DNA of 64,000 bases. It comes from an uncultured Desulfobulbus sp. GTDB lineage: Bacteria; Desulfobacterota; Desulfobulbia; Desulfobulbales; Desulfobulbaceae. A program made the position numbers and the translations under genes. The stretch covers positions 2,048,001 through 2,112,000 of the forward strand of contig NZ_OY760916.1 in assembly GCF_963664075.1 (NCBI RefSeq). Reading direction: 5' to 3'. Shown here in pieces: positions 35,174 to 44,032 of this stretch; the stretch's first letter is position 1; every line of letters begins with the position of its first letter. A model generated the notes under the pieces. The model was not told the origin of the DNA. It did not search any database and saw only the letters and a list, made by a program, of their open reading frames with translations.

Positions 35174-37606
35174 ATGCACCTGCCTAAACCGCACACTCTG
35201 CAAACCAAATTTATCTCAGGACTGATCGGAGCCATTCTTGGCTTGGGTATTCTCTTCTCCTGTGGTTTTTATCTTCATCTGCGCGCTGTTCTGGAAGAGG
35301 AGGTGCAGGATAAAGCGCGGCGTATTTTCAGCTATGTTGACTCCATCCAGCATTATGTACGTGGAGTTCTGCGCCCAAAAATGTATGCGAGTTACCCTGA
35401 GAGTTTTATTCTTGAGGCGATGTCCTCCTCCTATATCTCTCGAAATATCATGACCCGGATTAATGCCCCCGGAGACGGCACCCTCTATCGCCGTGTTGCC
35501 GAAGACGCCCGTAATCCTGACTTTGAAGCAAACAGCAGAGAACGCGAACTGATCGACTATTTTCGCAACAGACAAAACACACCTCTCTGGCAGGGATACC
35601 AATATATTCAGGGCGAAAAATACTACGTCATGTCCAGGCCGGTACGTTTTACCAAGGAGTGTATGTACTGTCATGGCAAGGCCGAAGATGCACCCCAGGC
35701 CCTGGTTGCAAGTTACGGCATGCGTGGTTTTGGCAAAACACTTGGCGCTATAGCTGGGGTTGATGTGGTTGGAATTTCAGTCAACAGCAGCGTAGGCCGG
35801 GTTGAGCGAACCATCCTCACCTATTTTGGCTGTTTTGGACTGGGAACGGTACTGTTCTTTTTTGCCACCAACGTGCTTTTCAAAGTCCTGGTCGTCAATA
35901 ACCTCAAACGACTGCAGCAGGCTTTTACCACTGAGCTTGATTCTGATCGACTTCCCGCTCCCCATGAAACTGACGATGAAGTAGAAGGACTTGTTGACTC
36001 CATTGAAAAGATGAGCCAGCATCTCTTTCAGGCTAAGATGCAACTGCAGCACTATGCAGATAACCTGCGCCAGATGGTTGACGATCGTACCAGGGCACTG
36101 AGTAACGAGGTAGAAGCACGCCGTGATGATGTGCAACTCTTTGTGCAGATTCTTGAAAACATGAGCCTCAGCACAACAAGGGCCGAGCTCTGGCGCTCTT
36201 CCCTGCCCCAAATCTGTCAACGATTTGATGCCCAGAGTATTTTTTATCTCTGCACCATGGGCTCGCAGGATTCTTTCGTCTGGCCCGAAGATGCCCCTCC
36301 ACCCGCGCTCCCTGAAAATCTCATTGATCTGCTCACCGGAAGCCGTTGTATTATTCAAGACAGCAATGCCTACATTCCGGTTGAGTCCAGTAGCGGCAAC
36401 GCCGAAGGGTTGCTGGGATTACGCTGGGCAACCACGACAGAAGCCAACATGCACGACCCAAACATTCTGTTGGCCCTCGGGCGACAACTGGGGTCTTCTG
36501 CTGACAATATCACCGCTATTGACAGTCTTCTTCGTCAGATGGATATCCTCCAGACCATCGTCGATGGTATCTCAGATCCACTGGTCCTTCTGGATGGGGA
36601 CTGCACAGTGCTCACCGTCAACAAGGCCGCACGCCAACTGCATGCAGTCCTTTCCTCCGGAAAACACAGTGATGGCAATATATTGCCCTATTTTTTTGAT
36701 GAGAAGAATCTCTGCCTGCCCCTCAAAGCCTCTCTTGCCAAAGGGCTGCCCTCCACCGGTGAATACAGGGTTGGCCCAAATCGTTCATTTTCCCTGAGTC
36801 TTTACCCGGTCAACGCATTCAACGGAAAGTCCGGGCAAATCGTTTTATACGCACGCGAAACAACCAGCGAAAAGCAGATGCAGGCCCAGGTTTGGCAGGC
36901 AGAGAAGATGGCCACTGTTGGCAAACTCTCAGCCGGTCTAGCCCATGAGATTAACAACCCCCTGGGAGTTATCCTCTGTTACGCTGGACTCTTAAAGCAG
37001 GGAGTCACAGACCAGCAGCATCTTGCCGACCTGGAAATCATCGAGCGACATACTCGCCAGGCTCAGCGGGTACTTAAAGATCTGCTCGGATTTGCCCGCC
37101 CCAAAACAGCCGATTCGGGCTCGGCTGATATCTGTGCAGTTTTGAGGCGAATGCAAGAGGTATTCAAGGTTCAGGCGATCAAAAAAGGAGTAGAAATTCA
37201 GCTCGATGTACCAAAAGAACCACTTATGGTAACCATGGGAATGGGCCAACTCGAACAGGTCCTGACCAATCTCCTCCTCAACAGCCTGGACGCCATCACA
37301 ACTTCACAAGGGGTCATTCGACTCCATCTTGTTCCCCTTGGCGACAGTAAGATCCAGCTGATCGTCGAGGACTCCGGTATGGGGATAGCCCATGACGTGG
37401 CCTCCCATGTCTTTGATCCATTTTACTCGACCAAAGAGACCGGTGCGGGAACAGGTCTTGGGCTGACCGTGGTCTACGGCATGATCAACGATATTGGCGG
37501 GACTATCGAGGTAGGTTCTTCAGCTGATCTGGTGGGAGCCTGCTTTACTCTTACACTCCCCCGAACTATGCCACCAATGCAAACACAGGGTAATGATGTT
37601 GTCTAA
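35174..37606 (+). CDS. DUF3365 heme-type membrane sensor histidine kinase
   Basis: 810 aa. TM1 (about 13-35), an outward DUF3365/Tll0287-like domain with a c-type heme motif C163-MY-C-H167 (ECMYCHGKAED), TM2 (about 215-238), HAMP-like linker, a GAF/PAS-like region (about 320-560), then HisKA with LAHEINNPLG (His591) and HATPase ending with GTGLGLTVVYGM. The periplasmic heme likely senses redox state, NO, CO or a sulfur compound. Stop overlaps the response-regulator start by 14 bases, so the pair is translationally coupled. Start ATG 35174 lacks a strong ribosome site; an alternative start may exist nearby. Confidence 0.92.
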   Translation: MHLPKPHTLQTKFISGLIGAILGLGILFSCGFYLHLRAVLEEEVQDKARRIFSYVDSIQHYVRGVLRPKMYASYPESFILEAMSSSYISRNIMTRINAPGDGTLYRRVAEDARNPDFEANSRERELIDYFRNRQNTPLWQGYQYIQGEKYYVMSRPVRFTKECMYCHGKAEDAPQALVASYGMRGFGKTLGAIAGVDVVGISVNSSVGRVERTILTYFGCFGLGTVLFFFATNVLFKVLVVNNLKRLQQAFTTELDSDRLPAPHETDDEVEGLVDSIEKMSQHLFQAKMQLQHYADNLRQMVDDRTRALSNEVEARRDDVQLFVQILENMSLSTTRAELWRSSLPQICQRFDAQSIFYLCTMGSQDSFVWPEDAPPPALPENLIDLLTGSRCIIQDSNAYIPVESSSGNAEGLLGLRWATTTEANMHDPNILLALGRQLGSSADNITAIDSLLRQMDILQTIVDGISDPLVLLDGDCTVLTVNKAARQLHAVLSSGKHSDGNILPYFFDEKNLCLPLKASLAKGLPSTGEYRVGPNRSFSLSLYPVNAFNGKSGQIVLYARETTSEKQMQAQVWQAEKMATVGKLSAGLAHEINNPLGVILCYAGLLKQGVTDQQHLADLEIIERHTRQAQRVLKDLLGFARPKTADSGSADICAVLRRMQEVFKVQAIKKGVEIQLDVPKEPLMVTMGMGQLEQVLTNLLLNSLDAITTSQGVIRLHLVPLGDSKIQLIVEDSGMGIAHDVASHVFDPFYSTKETGAGTGLGLTVVYGMINDIGGTIEVGSSADLVGACFTLTLPRTMPPMQTQGNDVV

Positions 37607-39074
37607 GCACGATTTTTCTGCACCAGTTCCTGGTGTTCATGTCCTCCTGGTGGATGATGAACCGGACTTTGTCCAGGGTATTGCTCGTTTACTGGGCGGC
37701 CGCTTTCCAGAGCTTACAATCACCCCTGTCAACAGTGGAAGAGCTGCCCTTGAAGTGCTGAAACAGGCGTCTGTGCAAATCATGATCACCGATCTGCGTA
37801 TGCCCGAGATGAGCGGTATGGAGCTTGTACGTCTGGCCGTCAAAAAACACAAAGAACTCTCCATAGTCGTCCTGAGTGCTTATGGTTCCATCGAAACTGC
37901 GGTGGAGGCGCTGCGGGCGGGAGCTTATGATTTTTTAACCAAACCCATCGAGCCCGACCAGTTATATCGCGTCGTCGAAAAAGGAATTGAACGCACCCGT
38001 CTGCTCGCTGAGAATCTCCGTCTGCGACACATTCTTTCCCAGCAGGATGCCCAGCAGGAATTGGTCGGGGAATCAAAGGCAATGCAGCAACTGCGCAGCT
38101 CAATTGCGGCTGTGGCCCAGGCTGATTACACCGTGCTGATTCGCGGTGAATCTGGAACCGGAAAAGAACTGGCGACTCGACTGGTCCATCGCCTGGGGCT
38201 GCGTGCTCGAGATCCATTCCTTGCTATCAACTGCCCTTCAATTCCAGAAAACCTGCTTGAGAGTGAACTCTTTGGCTATGTTCGGGGTGCCTTTACCGGA
38301 GCGAACCAGGATCACATAGGCCTGTTGACCGCAGCCGATGGCGGAACACTGCACCTCGATGAAATTGGTGACATCAGCCCTTCGTTACAGACAAAACTGC
38401 TTCGCTTTCTCCAAAACGGCGAAGTACGCCCTGTCGGTGCCCACACGACCAAGGCGGTCAATGTCCGGGTTCTTGCCTCCACCAATCAGGATCTGGAGGC
38501 ACGTATGCAGGAAGGTAAATTTCGTGAAGATCTTTTCTATCGACTGAACGTCCTTTCCCTCACCCTGCCTCCTCTACGTGAACGGGTCGAAGATATACCT
38601 CTTTTAGCCACGACTTTTCTTCGTCATACCTGCCAGGAACTTGGAGTGGCTGACAAAGAGATGAGCATTGAGGTGTTTGAGTGGATGGCAACCCAGCCCT
38701 GGCCAGGGAATGTCCGTGAATTACAGAACCTGGTTCGCCGTCTCACCGTATTTGCCCCTTCAGATCGTATTGACCTGGCTCTGGTCCACCAGGTTGCAGA
38801 ACAAGCCGGGATGAGCAGGGCCAAAAATTTATCCAAACCGTCTCTTTCAGCTCCACTCCCTCTCTATAAAGAAGCAAAGGCAGAAGTTGTTGACGCCTTT
38901 TCCCGCAATTACCTGCAACTCTTACTCAAACAAACAGGGGGCAATATATCCGAGGCCGCTCGGCTCTCAGGCCTTTCTCGGGTTGCTCTCCAAAAAATCA
39001 TGAACCGGCTGGGCGAACAGGCAGCCACTTTCCGCCAGTCCTCCAAAAAATCCTCCTTTGCAGCAGAGCAATAG
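37593..39074 (+). CDS. NtrC-family sigma54-dependent response regulator
   Basis: 493 aa: receiver (LLVDDEPDFVQG; phospho-acceptor Asp67 in ITDLRMPEMSG), AAA+ sigma54-interaction domain (Walker A GESGTGKE, GAFTGA loop intact, Walker B GGTLHLDEIGD, WPGNVRELQNLVRRL) and a C-terminal Fis-type HTH (GGNISEAARLSGLSRVALQK). It is the partner of the overlapping heme-type kinase. Intact GAFTGA means it can open sigma54 promoters; the sigma54-like sites at 32678, 12668 and 16689 are possible targets, only the first being near. It converges on the CheB-CheR gene with a 14-base gap. Confidence 0.95.
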   Translation: MMLSKHDFSAPVPGVHVLLVDDEPDFVQGIARLLGGRFPELTITPVNSGRAALEVLKQASVQIMITDLRMPEMSGMELVRLAVKKHKELSIVVLSAYGSIETAVEALRAGAYDFLTKPIEPDQLYRVVEKGIERTRLLAENLRLRHILSQQDAQQELVGESKAMQQLRSSIAAVAQADYTVLIRGESGTGKELATRLVHRLGLRARDPFLAINCPSIPENLLESELFGYVRGAFTGANQDHIGLLTAADGGTLHLDEIGDISPSLQTKLLRFLQNGEVRPVGAHTTKAVNVRVLASTNQDLEARMQEGKFREDLFYRLNVLSLTLPPLRERVEDIPLLATTFLRHTCQELGVADKEMSIEVFEWMATQPWPGNVRELQNLVRRLTVFAPSDRIDLALVHQVAEQAGMSRAKNLSKPSLSAPLPLYKEAKAEVVDAFSRNYLQLLLKQTGGNISEAARLSGLSRVALQKIMNRLGEQAATFRQSSKKSSFAAEQ

Positions 39075-39088
39075 AAGCGGCTGAAGAA

Positions 39089-42000
39089 TCACCCCAGTAA
39101 TTTGCCGACACAATTCAACAATTCAACTTTGCGGTATGGTTTATTCAAAATTCCCTGGAAGCCGTACTGCTCATAATGAGCCACGACATCATTATCTCCA
39201 TAACCACTGGATACTATAGCGACGACATTGGGATCTATGTTCACAAGTTCTTTTATGGTCTCCTCTCCTCCCATACCACCTTTGATCGTCAGATCAAGTA
39301 TGACCAGATCATAGGGAGCGCCTGATTCATGGGCAATTATATACTGTTGAATCGTTTCCTCGCCATTGGTTGTACAAACAACTTCATGCCCCGCAACTGT
39401 TAACATGCGTGAGGCAATATCGCAGACCATCTCTTCATCATCCATAAACAAAATTCGAGCATTTTTATCTGAAACCGCTTGGGGTAATGCAACCTGCTTT
39501 TGCTCCTCCTCTGCCGCAACTGCAGGAAAGTAGAGCGTAAATGTTGTGCCCATTTTTTCCATCGAATCGGCAAGAATAGCTCCACCGTGTCGTTTGACGA
39601 TGGAAAAAACAATGGCCAACCCTAGACCAATGCCTGTCGATTTTGTTGTGAAATATGGATCATAAATTTGCGTAAGAATATTTTCAGGAATCCCGGATCC
39701 GAAATCCTGAATCACAACGCGTAAGAATCTCCCTCCTTCAGAAAGCCCCGGTATGGCGCCTGGCTCTAACGTATCGTTTTCAATGGATATACGGATATTC
39801 CCGACCTCATTTATTGCTTCCCGGGCATTGAGAATAAGATTTTGAAAAACCTGGACTAATTGTCCCTTGTCTCCATTCACCATCCAAAGTTCAGGGGCTG
39901 TCTCAAGCTGATAATCAACACCTGATCCACTGAGCGCAAACTGGGCACCTTCCTCAATGGCCGAAACCAGAGACAAGTTCCTCTTAACAGGGTCTCCTCC
40001 CTTGGAGAACGTATGGAGTTGCCGCGTGAGTGACACCGCTTGCTCCATGGCCCCTTCAGCCTTGTGCAAATAGGAAAGCGCCGTTTCTTTTTCATCAAAA
40101 GATTCTTTGGCAAAGTTAATATAACCAAATATCATCTGAAGTAAATTATTGAAATCATGGGAAATCCCCCCAGCTAAGGTCCCAATTGAATGGAGCTTTT
40201 GATTTTTCAGACGCTCATCTTCAATAAATCGTTTTTCTGTAACATCCCGTATGGCCTCAATAACAGCATAGACAGTACCATCCTCTTTTTTCAGTGGATA
40301 GGCTTTAATCTCTATATACAGTTTCTTGCCATCTGCATTGAGTCGAGTATGGGACGAGTATTGAGGGGAACCCGTCTTGAAAACTGTCTGGGTCGTACAC
40401 TCCTGATTATTTGTAAAACAGGGCGTATCGAGCCCACGAATAATCTGATGACAGGTTTGCCCAATCACCTTGTCTTTAGCTAAACCAACTTGATGGCAAA
40501 ACGGTTTGTTTGCTGTAACAATCTGATAGTGCGGGTCGATGACGATAAATCCATCATCCACCGAATCGATAATGGTTCGCACCATATTTTCATTTTCGAC
40601 TAAAGCCTTCTCCGCAGCCAAGCGATCGGAAATGTTTATGCCAATACCGGCAACATATTGACGCTGCGCAGCGTCTGTGAAAGGAAATTTAAATGTCCAC
40701 CAGGATTGTACTTGACCATCTGCAGCAGGGACTTCTTCGATCCTTTCGCAGGGGGTTCCTGTTTCCAGAACAGCGAGATCATCTCTACGAAATTGTTCTG
40801 CGGTTTGCTTTGGCCATAATTCAGCATCCGTTTTTCCTTCCCAGTCTTGAAACTTAACATTGAATTCCTGTTCATAGCTTTTGTTAAGATATATGACATG
40901 ACCTTGTGCATCTTTCATCCAGGCGATCGCGGGGTTATTATCCATAAAGGCCCGAAAACGATCCTCACTCTCCCGCAGCGCTTGCTCCATAAGCTTATAC
41001 TGGGTCGTTTCACGAAGAGAGAACACCAGTCCCACAGTTGTATCCCCGCTTCCCTGGACAGGGGAAAGGCTCCAGTCCCAATACGTTGTGCCTCGGTCGG
41101 GTTGGTCAGGAAAGGTAAAGGCTTTGTCCTTATAAAAAACAGCCTCACCAGTATCCCGAACCTGTTTGAAAATTGCTTCATTTTCGGGATTAGGATACAG
41201 GGCGAAATGATTTTTCCCAACCATGGCTTCCGGTTCCATACCGCAGGTATCTGCATAGGCTTGGTTCACCATAATAAAATTGAAATTCGCATCAAGGTAG
41301 ACCAGCATCACATCGGTTGTCTGCATGATGGTTTTGAGAAGGTTACGTTCTCGTTGCCGTTCGGCCTCCCACCGCTTACTATTCGTAATATCGACAAACG
41401 TAACAACCACACCATCGATAACATCTTCCAAACTCCGATAAGGAAGGATGCGTACTAAAAAGAACGTATCCTGCTGGGGATCGGAAATTTCGCGTTCTAC
41501 AGGGGTAAGATTCTGCAAAACCTGCTCTGCATCCTCCTGAAGTTGGGCATAATTCACAGCCCCCTTAAAATGCTGCAGCGGCCGCCCAATGTCGCTGATC
41601 AACAAATTAAATAATTTGGCCATGGCAGGAGAGAAGCGTTTTACACGAAACTGGCGGTCAAGAAATATTGTCGCTATATCAGAGCTTGCAAGAAAGTTTT
41701 GGAGATCGCTGTTGGCCTGTCCGAGTTCATCTACCTTATTTTGTAATTCGGCGTTAACGGTAACCAGTTCCTCATTGAGTGCTTGCAGTTCTTCTTTGGA
41801 AGTTTCCAACTCCTCGTTTGTGGACTGAAACTCTTCGTTCATGGACATCAGCTCTTCATTTGAAGATTTTAATTCTTCGTTTGCTGTTTCCATGCGCTCA
41901 ACAGTGGTTTGCAACTGCTCGTTAGTAATTCTCAACTGTTCTTCAAGCTGCTTAACCAGGATATCTTTATCTACACCGTCATTTTTATCAAAAACAGTGA

Positions 42001-44032
42001 TCTCTCCACCTACTTCTGCAGAAGGAGCTGCTTCCTGGGAAGAAGGTTCAAAAATTACCAGAGCCAAACCTTTTGCAGAGGGGGGAGAGGTGATAGGTTC
42101 AACCTGAAGATTAAGGCGCTCCTCGCCAGAATCTGTACGTATGCGCAGCCCCTGATAGCTAGCCATCTCTTGTTCGGTGAGGGCTTTATGAATTGCCGCT
42201 CGCAGAGCTGGCCGCAAATCCGGCTTCGCCATTTTTAAAATATTTTGCGTTGGCTCCCCCACTGGCGGTTCAAGATAACGACTGGTCCGTGTGGAGAAAT
42301 AGACAATTTCAAACTTCACGTTCACGACAACACAGGGAGGGGAATAGCGCTGTATCAGTGTCTTTTCCGCCAGCATCCCTGGGCTACTGCCCCTAGCCTC
42401 TGGGTAGATCCTCACTGGCTCAGTTACCGGGAGATGCGGTGCAAGCTTGGCCAAAGGAAATTCAACACCTATTTTGCCACTTGTTACCCGACGTTGAAAT
42501 ATTTTCCACTTCTTATCCACTGTTGAAAACAGATCTGTGAATCCACCCACAGTTTCTGAGGTACCAAGGAATAAAAAGCCGTTAGGTTTCAGAGCCTGGG
42601 CAAAGAGAGGAAGCACACGTTTTTGCAGATCTGGATTCAGGTAAATGAGCAAATTGCGACAAACCAATACATCCAGACGAGAAAAAGGTGGATCTTTAAT
42701 GACATTATGCTGGGCAAAAACGATCATTTCCCGCAAAGAACTAGCGATTTGATAGGAATTGTCCGTTTTTTGAAAAAAAGTACGCAAGCGCTCCGGTGTC
42801 ACGTCGGCTCCGATACAATCGGGATAGATGCCATTGCGGGCAATATTCATTGCCTCGCAATCAATATCCGAAGCAAAAATCTGCACCTTCACATCGAGCC
42901 GGGTTGCTCGTAAATACTCCTGAATCAACATGGTTAGAGAGTAGGCCTCCTCACCGGTGGCGCAGCCCGCCAGCCACACCCGCAGGGGCTCATTTGGATC
43001 ACGATCCTTGCAGATCAGCGGCAGCACCTGTCGTTTTATCGCTTCAAAGGCTTCAGGATCACGAAAGAAACTGGTAACCCCGATTAAAAACTCTTTGAAT
43101 AACGCCTTGCTCTCCTCGGGCTTTTCTTTTAACAGTTGAATATAATTAGGAATATCAAGAATCTCGTTAACAGCCATCCTTCGTTCAATACGTCGCATGA
43201 TCGTACTGACTTTGTAGGCACTAAAATCATGGCTGGTCTGAGCATTAACGATCTGAAAAATGGTTCTGAGGTGATCTGTAAGTCTTTGACCCGGTTCAGT
43301 TGCCTTACGACTGGCAAGAAAGGTTGAATGGCGAGTAATCTCGAGGATTTTTTCAGGAATTTTCGATGTTGGCAGTACCAGGTCAGCGACACCCGTTGCT
43401 CTTGCACTCTGCGGCATTCCGGGATATTTGGCTGTAGTCTCGTCCTGGACTGCAACGATCCCTCCGGCCTCTTTAATTGCTTTAACCCCCTGGGTGCCAT
43501 CTGTGCCAGTTCCGGAAAGTATGATAGCTACAGCATTCTCCTGCATATCGACGGACAGCGACCGAAGAAAAACATCAATGGTGTGCCGCATCCCTCTGGG
43601 GGCCTGCGGCTCTTCGAGATGCAGCTGGCAACCGCAAATAGTCATATCACGGTTGGAGGGGATGACATAGACGGTATTAGGTTCAACAGTCATTCCTTCT
43701 TCGGCCGAATAGACGCCCATTTGCGTGTAGCGAGCAAGGAGCTCAGGCAACAGGGTTTTATGGGTAGGATCTAGATGAACGACAACCACAAAGGCCATGC
43801 CACTGTCTGGTTGCATGTTTGCAAAAAATTGTTCTAAAGTCTCAAGCCCCCCAGCTGAAGCACCTAAGCAGGTAACATAAAAGGGTTGAGAGGTTCTATC
43901 GGCATCAAGCTGTTCCCGCTCGCTGGCTGATGCAGGCAATAGCTTTATGTCATCAATTTTCAGCCCTTCTTGAATATCAACTGGAGTTTCCCCGCTTTTT
44001 TCAGCCTTATCCAAAGCATTTTTTTGTGTCAT
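39089..44032 (-). CDS. CheB-CheR-PAS hybrid histidine kinase with receiver
   Basis: 1647 aa fusion. A CheB methylesterase domain (50-235; triad Ser59 in GASAGG, His86 in VVHLDPTHKT, Asp178 in GTGTDG) is followed by a CheR methyltransferase (about 255-525; GVTSFFRDP, AGCATGEEAYS, CRNLLIYL). Next come a long Asn/Glu coiled coil (ETANEELKSSNEELMSMNEE...), four or so PAS domains, HisKA with GGISHDFNNLL, HATPase (STGIGLGLAIVFS) and a C-terminal receiver (LFMDDEEMVCD; acceptor Asp in VILDLTIKGGMGG). No chemoreceptor genes are near, so it may modify a distant receptor or act through its own kinase. Its start overlaps the upstream kinase stop (ATGA). Confidence 0.94.
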   Translation of the reverse strand: MTQKNALDKAEKSGETPVDIQEGLKIDDIKLLPASASEREQLDADRTSQPFYVTCLGASAGGLETLEQFFANMQPDSGMAFVVVVHLDPTHKTLLPELLARYTQMGVYSAEEGMTVEPNTVYVIPSNRDMTICGCQLHLEEPQAPRGMRHTIDVFLRSLSVDMQENAVAIILSGTGTDGTQGVKAIKEAGGIVAVQDETTAKYPGMPQSARATGVADLVLPTSKIPEKILEITRHSTFLASRKATEPGQRLTDHLRTIFQIVNAQTSHDFSAYKVSTIMRRIERRMAVNEILDIPNYIQLLKEKPEESKALFKEFLIGVTSFFRDPEAFEAIKRQVLPLICKDRDPNEPLRVWLAGCATGEEAYSLTMLIQEYLRATRLDVKVQIFASDIDCEAMNIARNGIYPDCIGADVTPERLRTFFQKTDNSYQIASSLREMIVFAQHNVIKDPPFSRLDVLVCRNLLIYLNPDLQKRVLPLFAQALKPNGFLFLGTSETVGGFTDLFSTVDKKWKIFQRRVTSGKIGVEFPLAKLAPHLPVTEPVRIYPEARGSSPGMLAEKTLIQRYSPPCVVVNVKFEIVYFSTRTSRYLEPPVGEPTQNILKMAKPDLRPALRAAIHKALTEQEMASYQGLRIRTDSGEERLNLQVEPITSPPSAKGLALVIFEPSSQEAAPSAEVGGEITVFDKNDGVDKDILVKQLEEQLRITNEQLQTTVERMETANEELKSSNEELMSMNEEFQSTNEELETSKEELQALNEELVTVNAELQNKVDELGQANSDLQNFLASSDIATIFLDRQFRVKRFSPAMAKLFNLLISDIGRPLQHFKGAVNYAQLQEDAEQVLQNLTPVEREISDPQQDTFFLVRILPYRSLEDVIDGVVVTFVDITNSKRWEAERQRERNLLKTIMQTTDVMLVYLDANFNFIMVNQAYADTCGMEPEAMVGKNHFALYPNPENEAIFKQVRDTGEAVFYKDKAFTFPDQPDRGTTYWDWSLSPVQGSGDTTVGLVFSLRETTQYKLMEQALRESEDRFRAFMDNNPAIAWMKDAQGHVIYLNKSYEQEFNVKFQDWEGKTDAELWPKQTAEQFRRDDLAVLETGTPCERIEEVPAADGQVQSWWTFKFPFTDAAQRQYVAGIGINISDRLAAEKALVENENMVRTIIDSVDDGFIVIDPHYQIVTANKPFCHQVGLAKDKVIGQTCHQIIRGLDTPCFTNNQECTTQTVFKTGSPQYSSHTRLNADGKKLYIEIKAYPLKKEDGTVYAVIEAIRDVTEKRFIEDERLKNQKLHSIGTLAGGISHDFNNLLQMIFGYINFAKESFDEKETALSYLHKAEGAMEQAVSLTRQLHTFSKGGDPVKRNLSLVSAIEEGAQFALSGSGVDYQLETAPELWMVNGDKGQLVQVFQNLILNAREAINEVGNIRISIENDTLEPGAIPGLSEGGRFLRVVIQDFGSGIPENILTQIYDPYFTTKSTGIGLGLAIVFSIVKRHGGAILADSMEKMGTTFTLYFPAVAAEEEQKQVALPQAVSDKNARILFMDDEEMVCDIASRMLTVAGHEVVCTTNGEETIQQYIIAHESGAPYDLVILDLTIKGGMGGEETIKELVNIDPNVVAIVSSGYGDNDVVAHYEQYGFQGILNKPYRKVELLNCVGKLLG

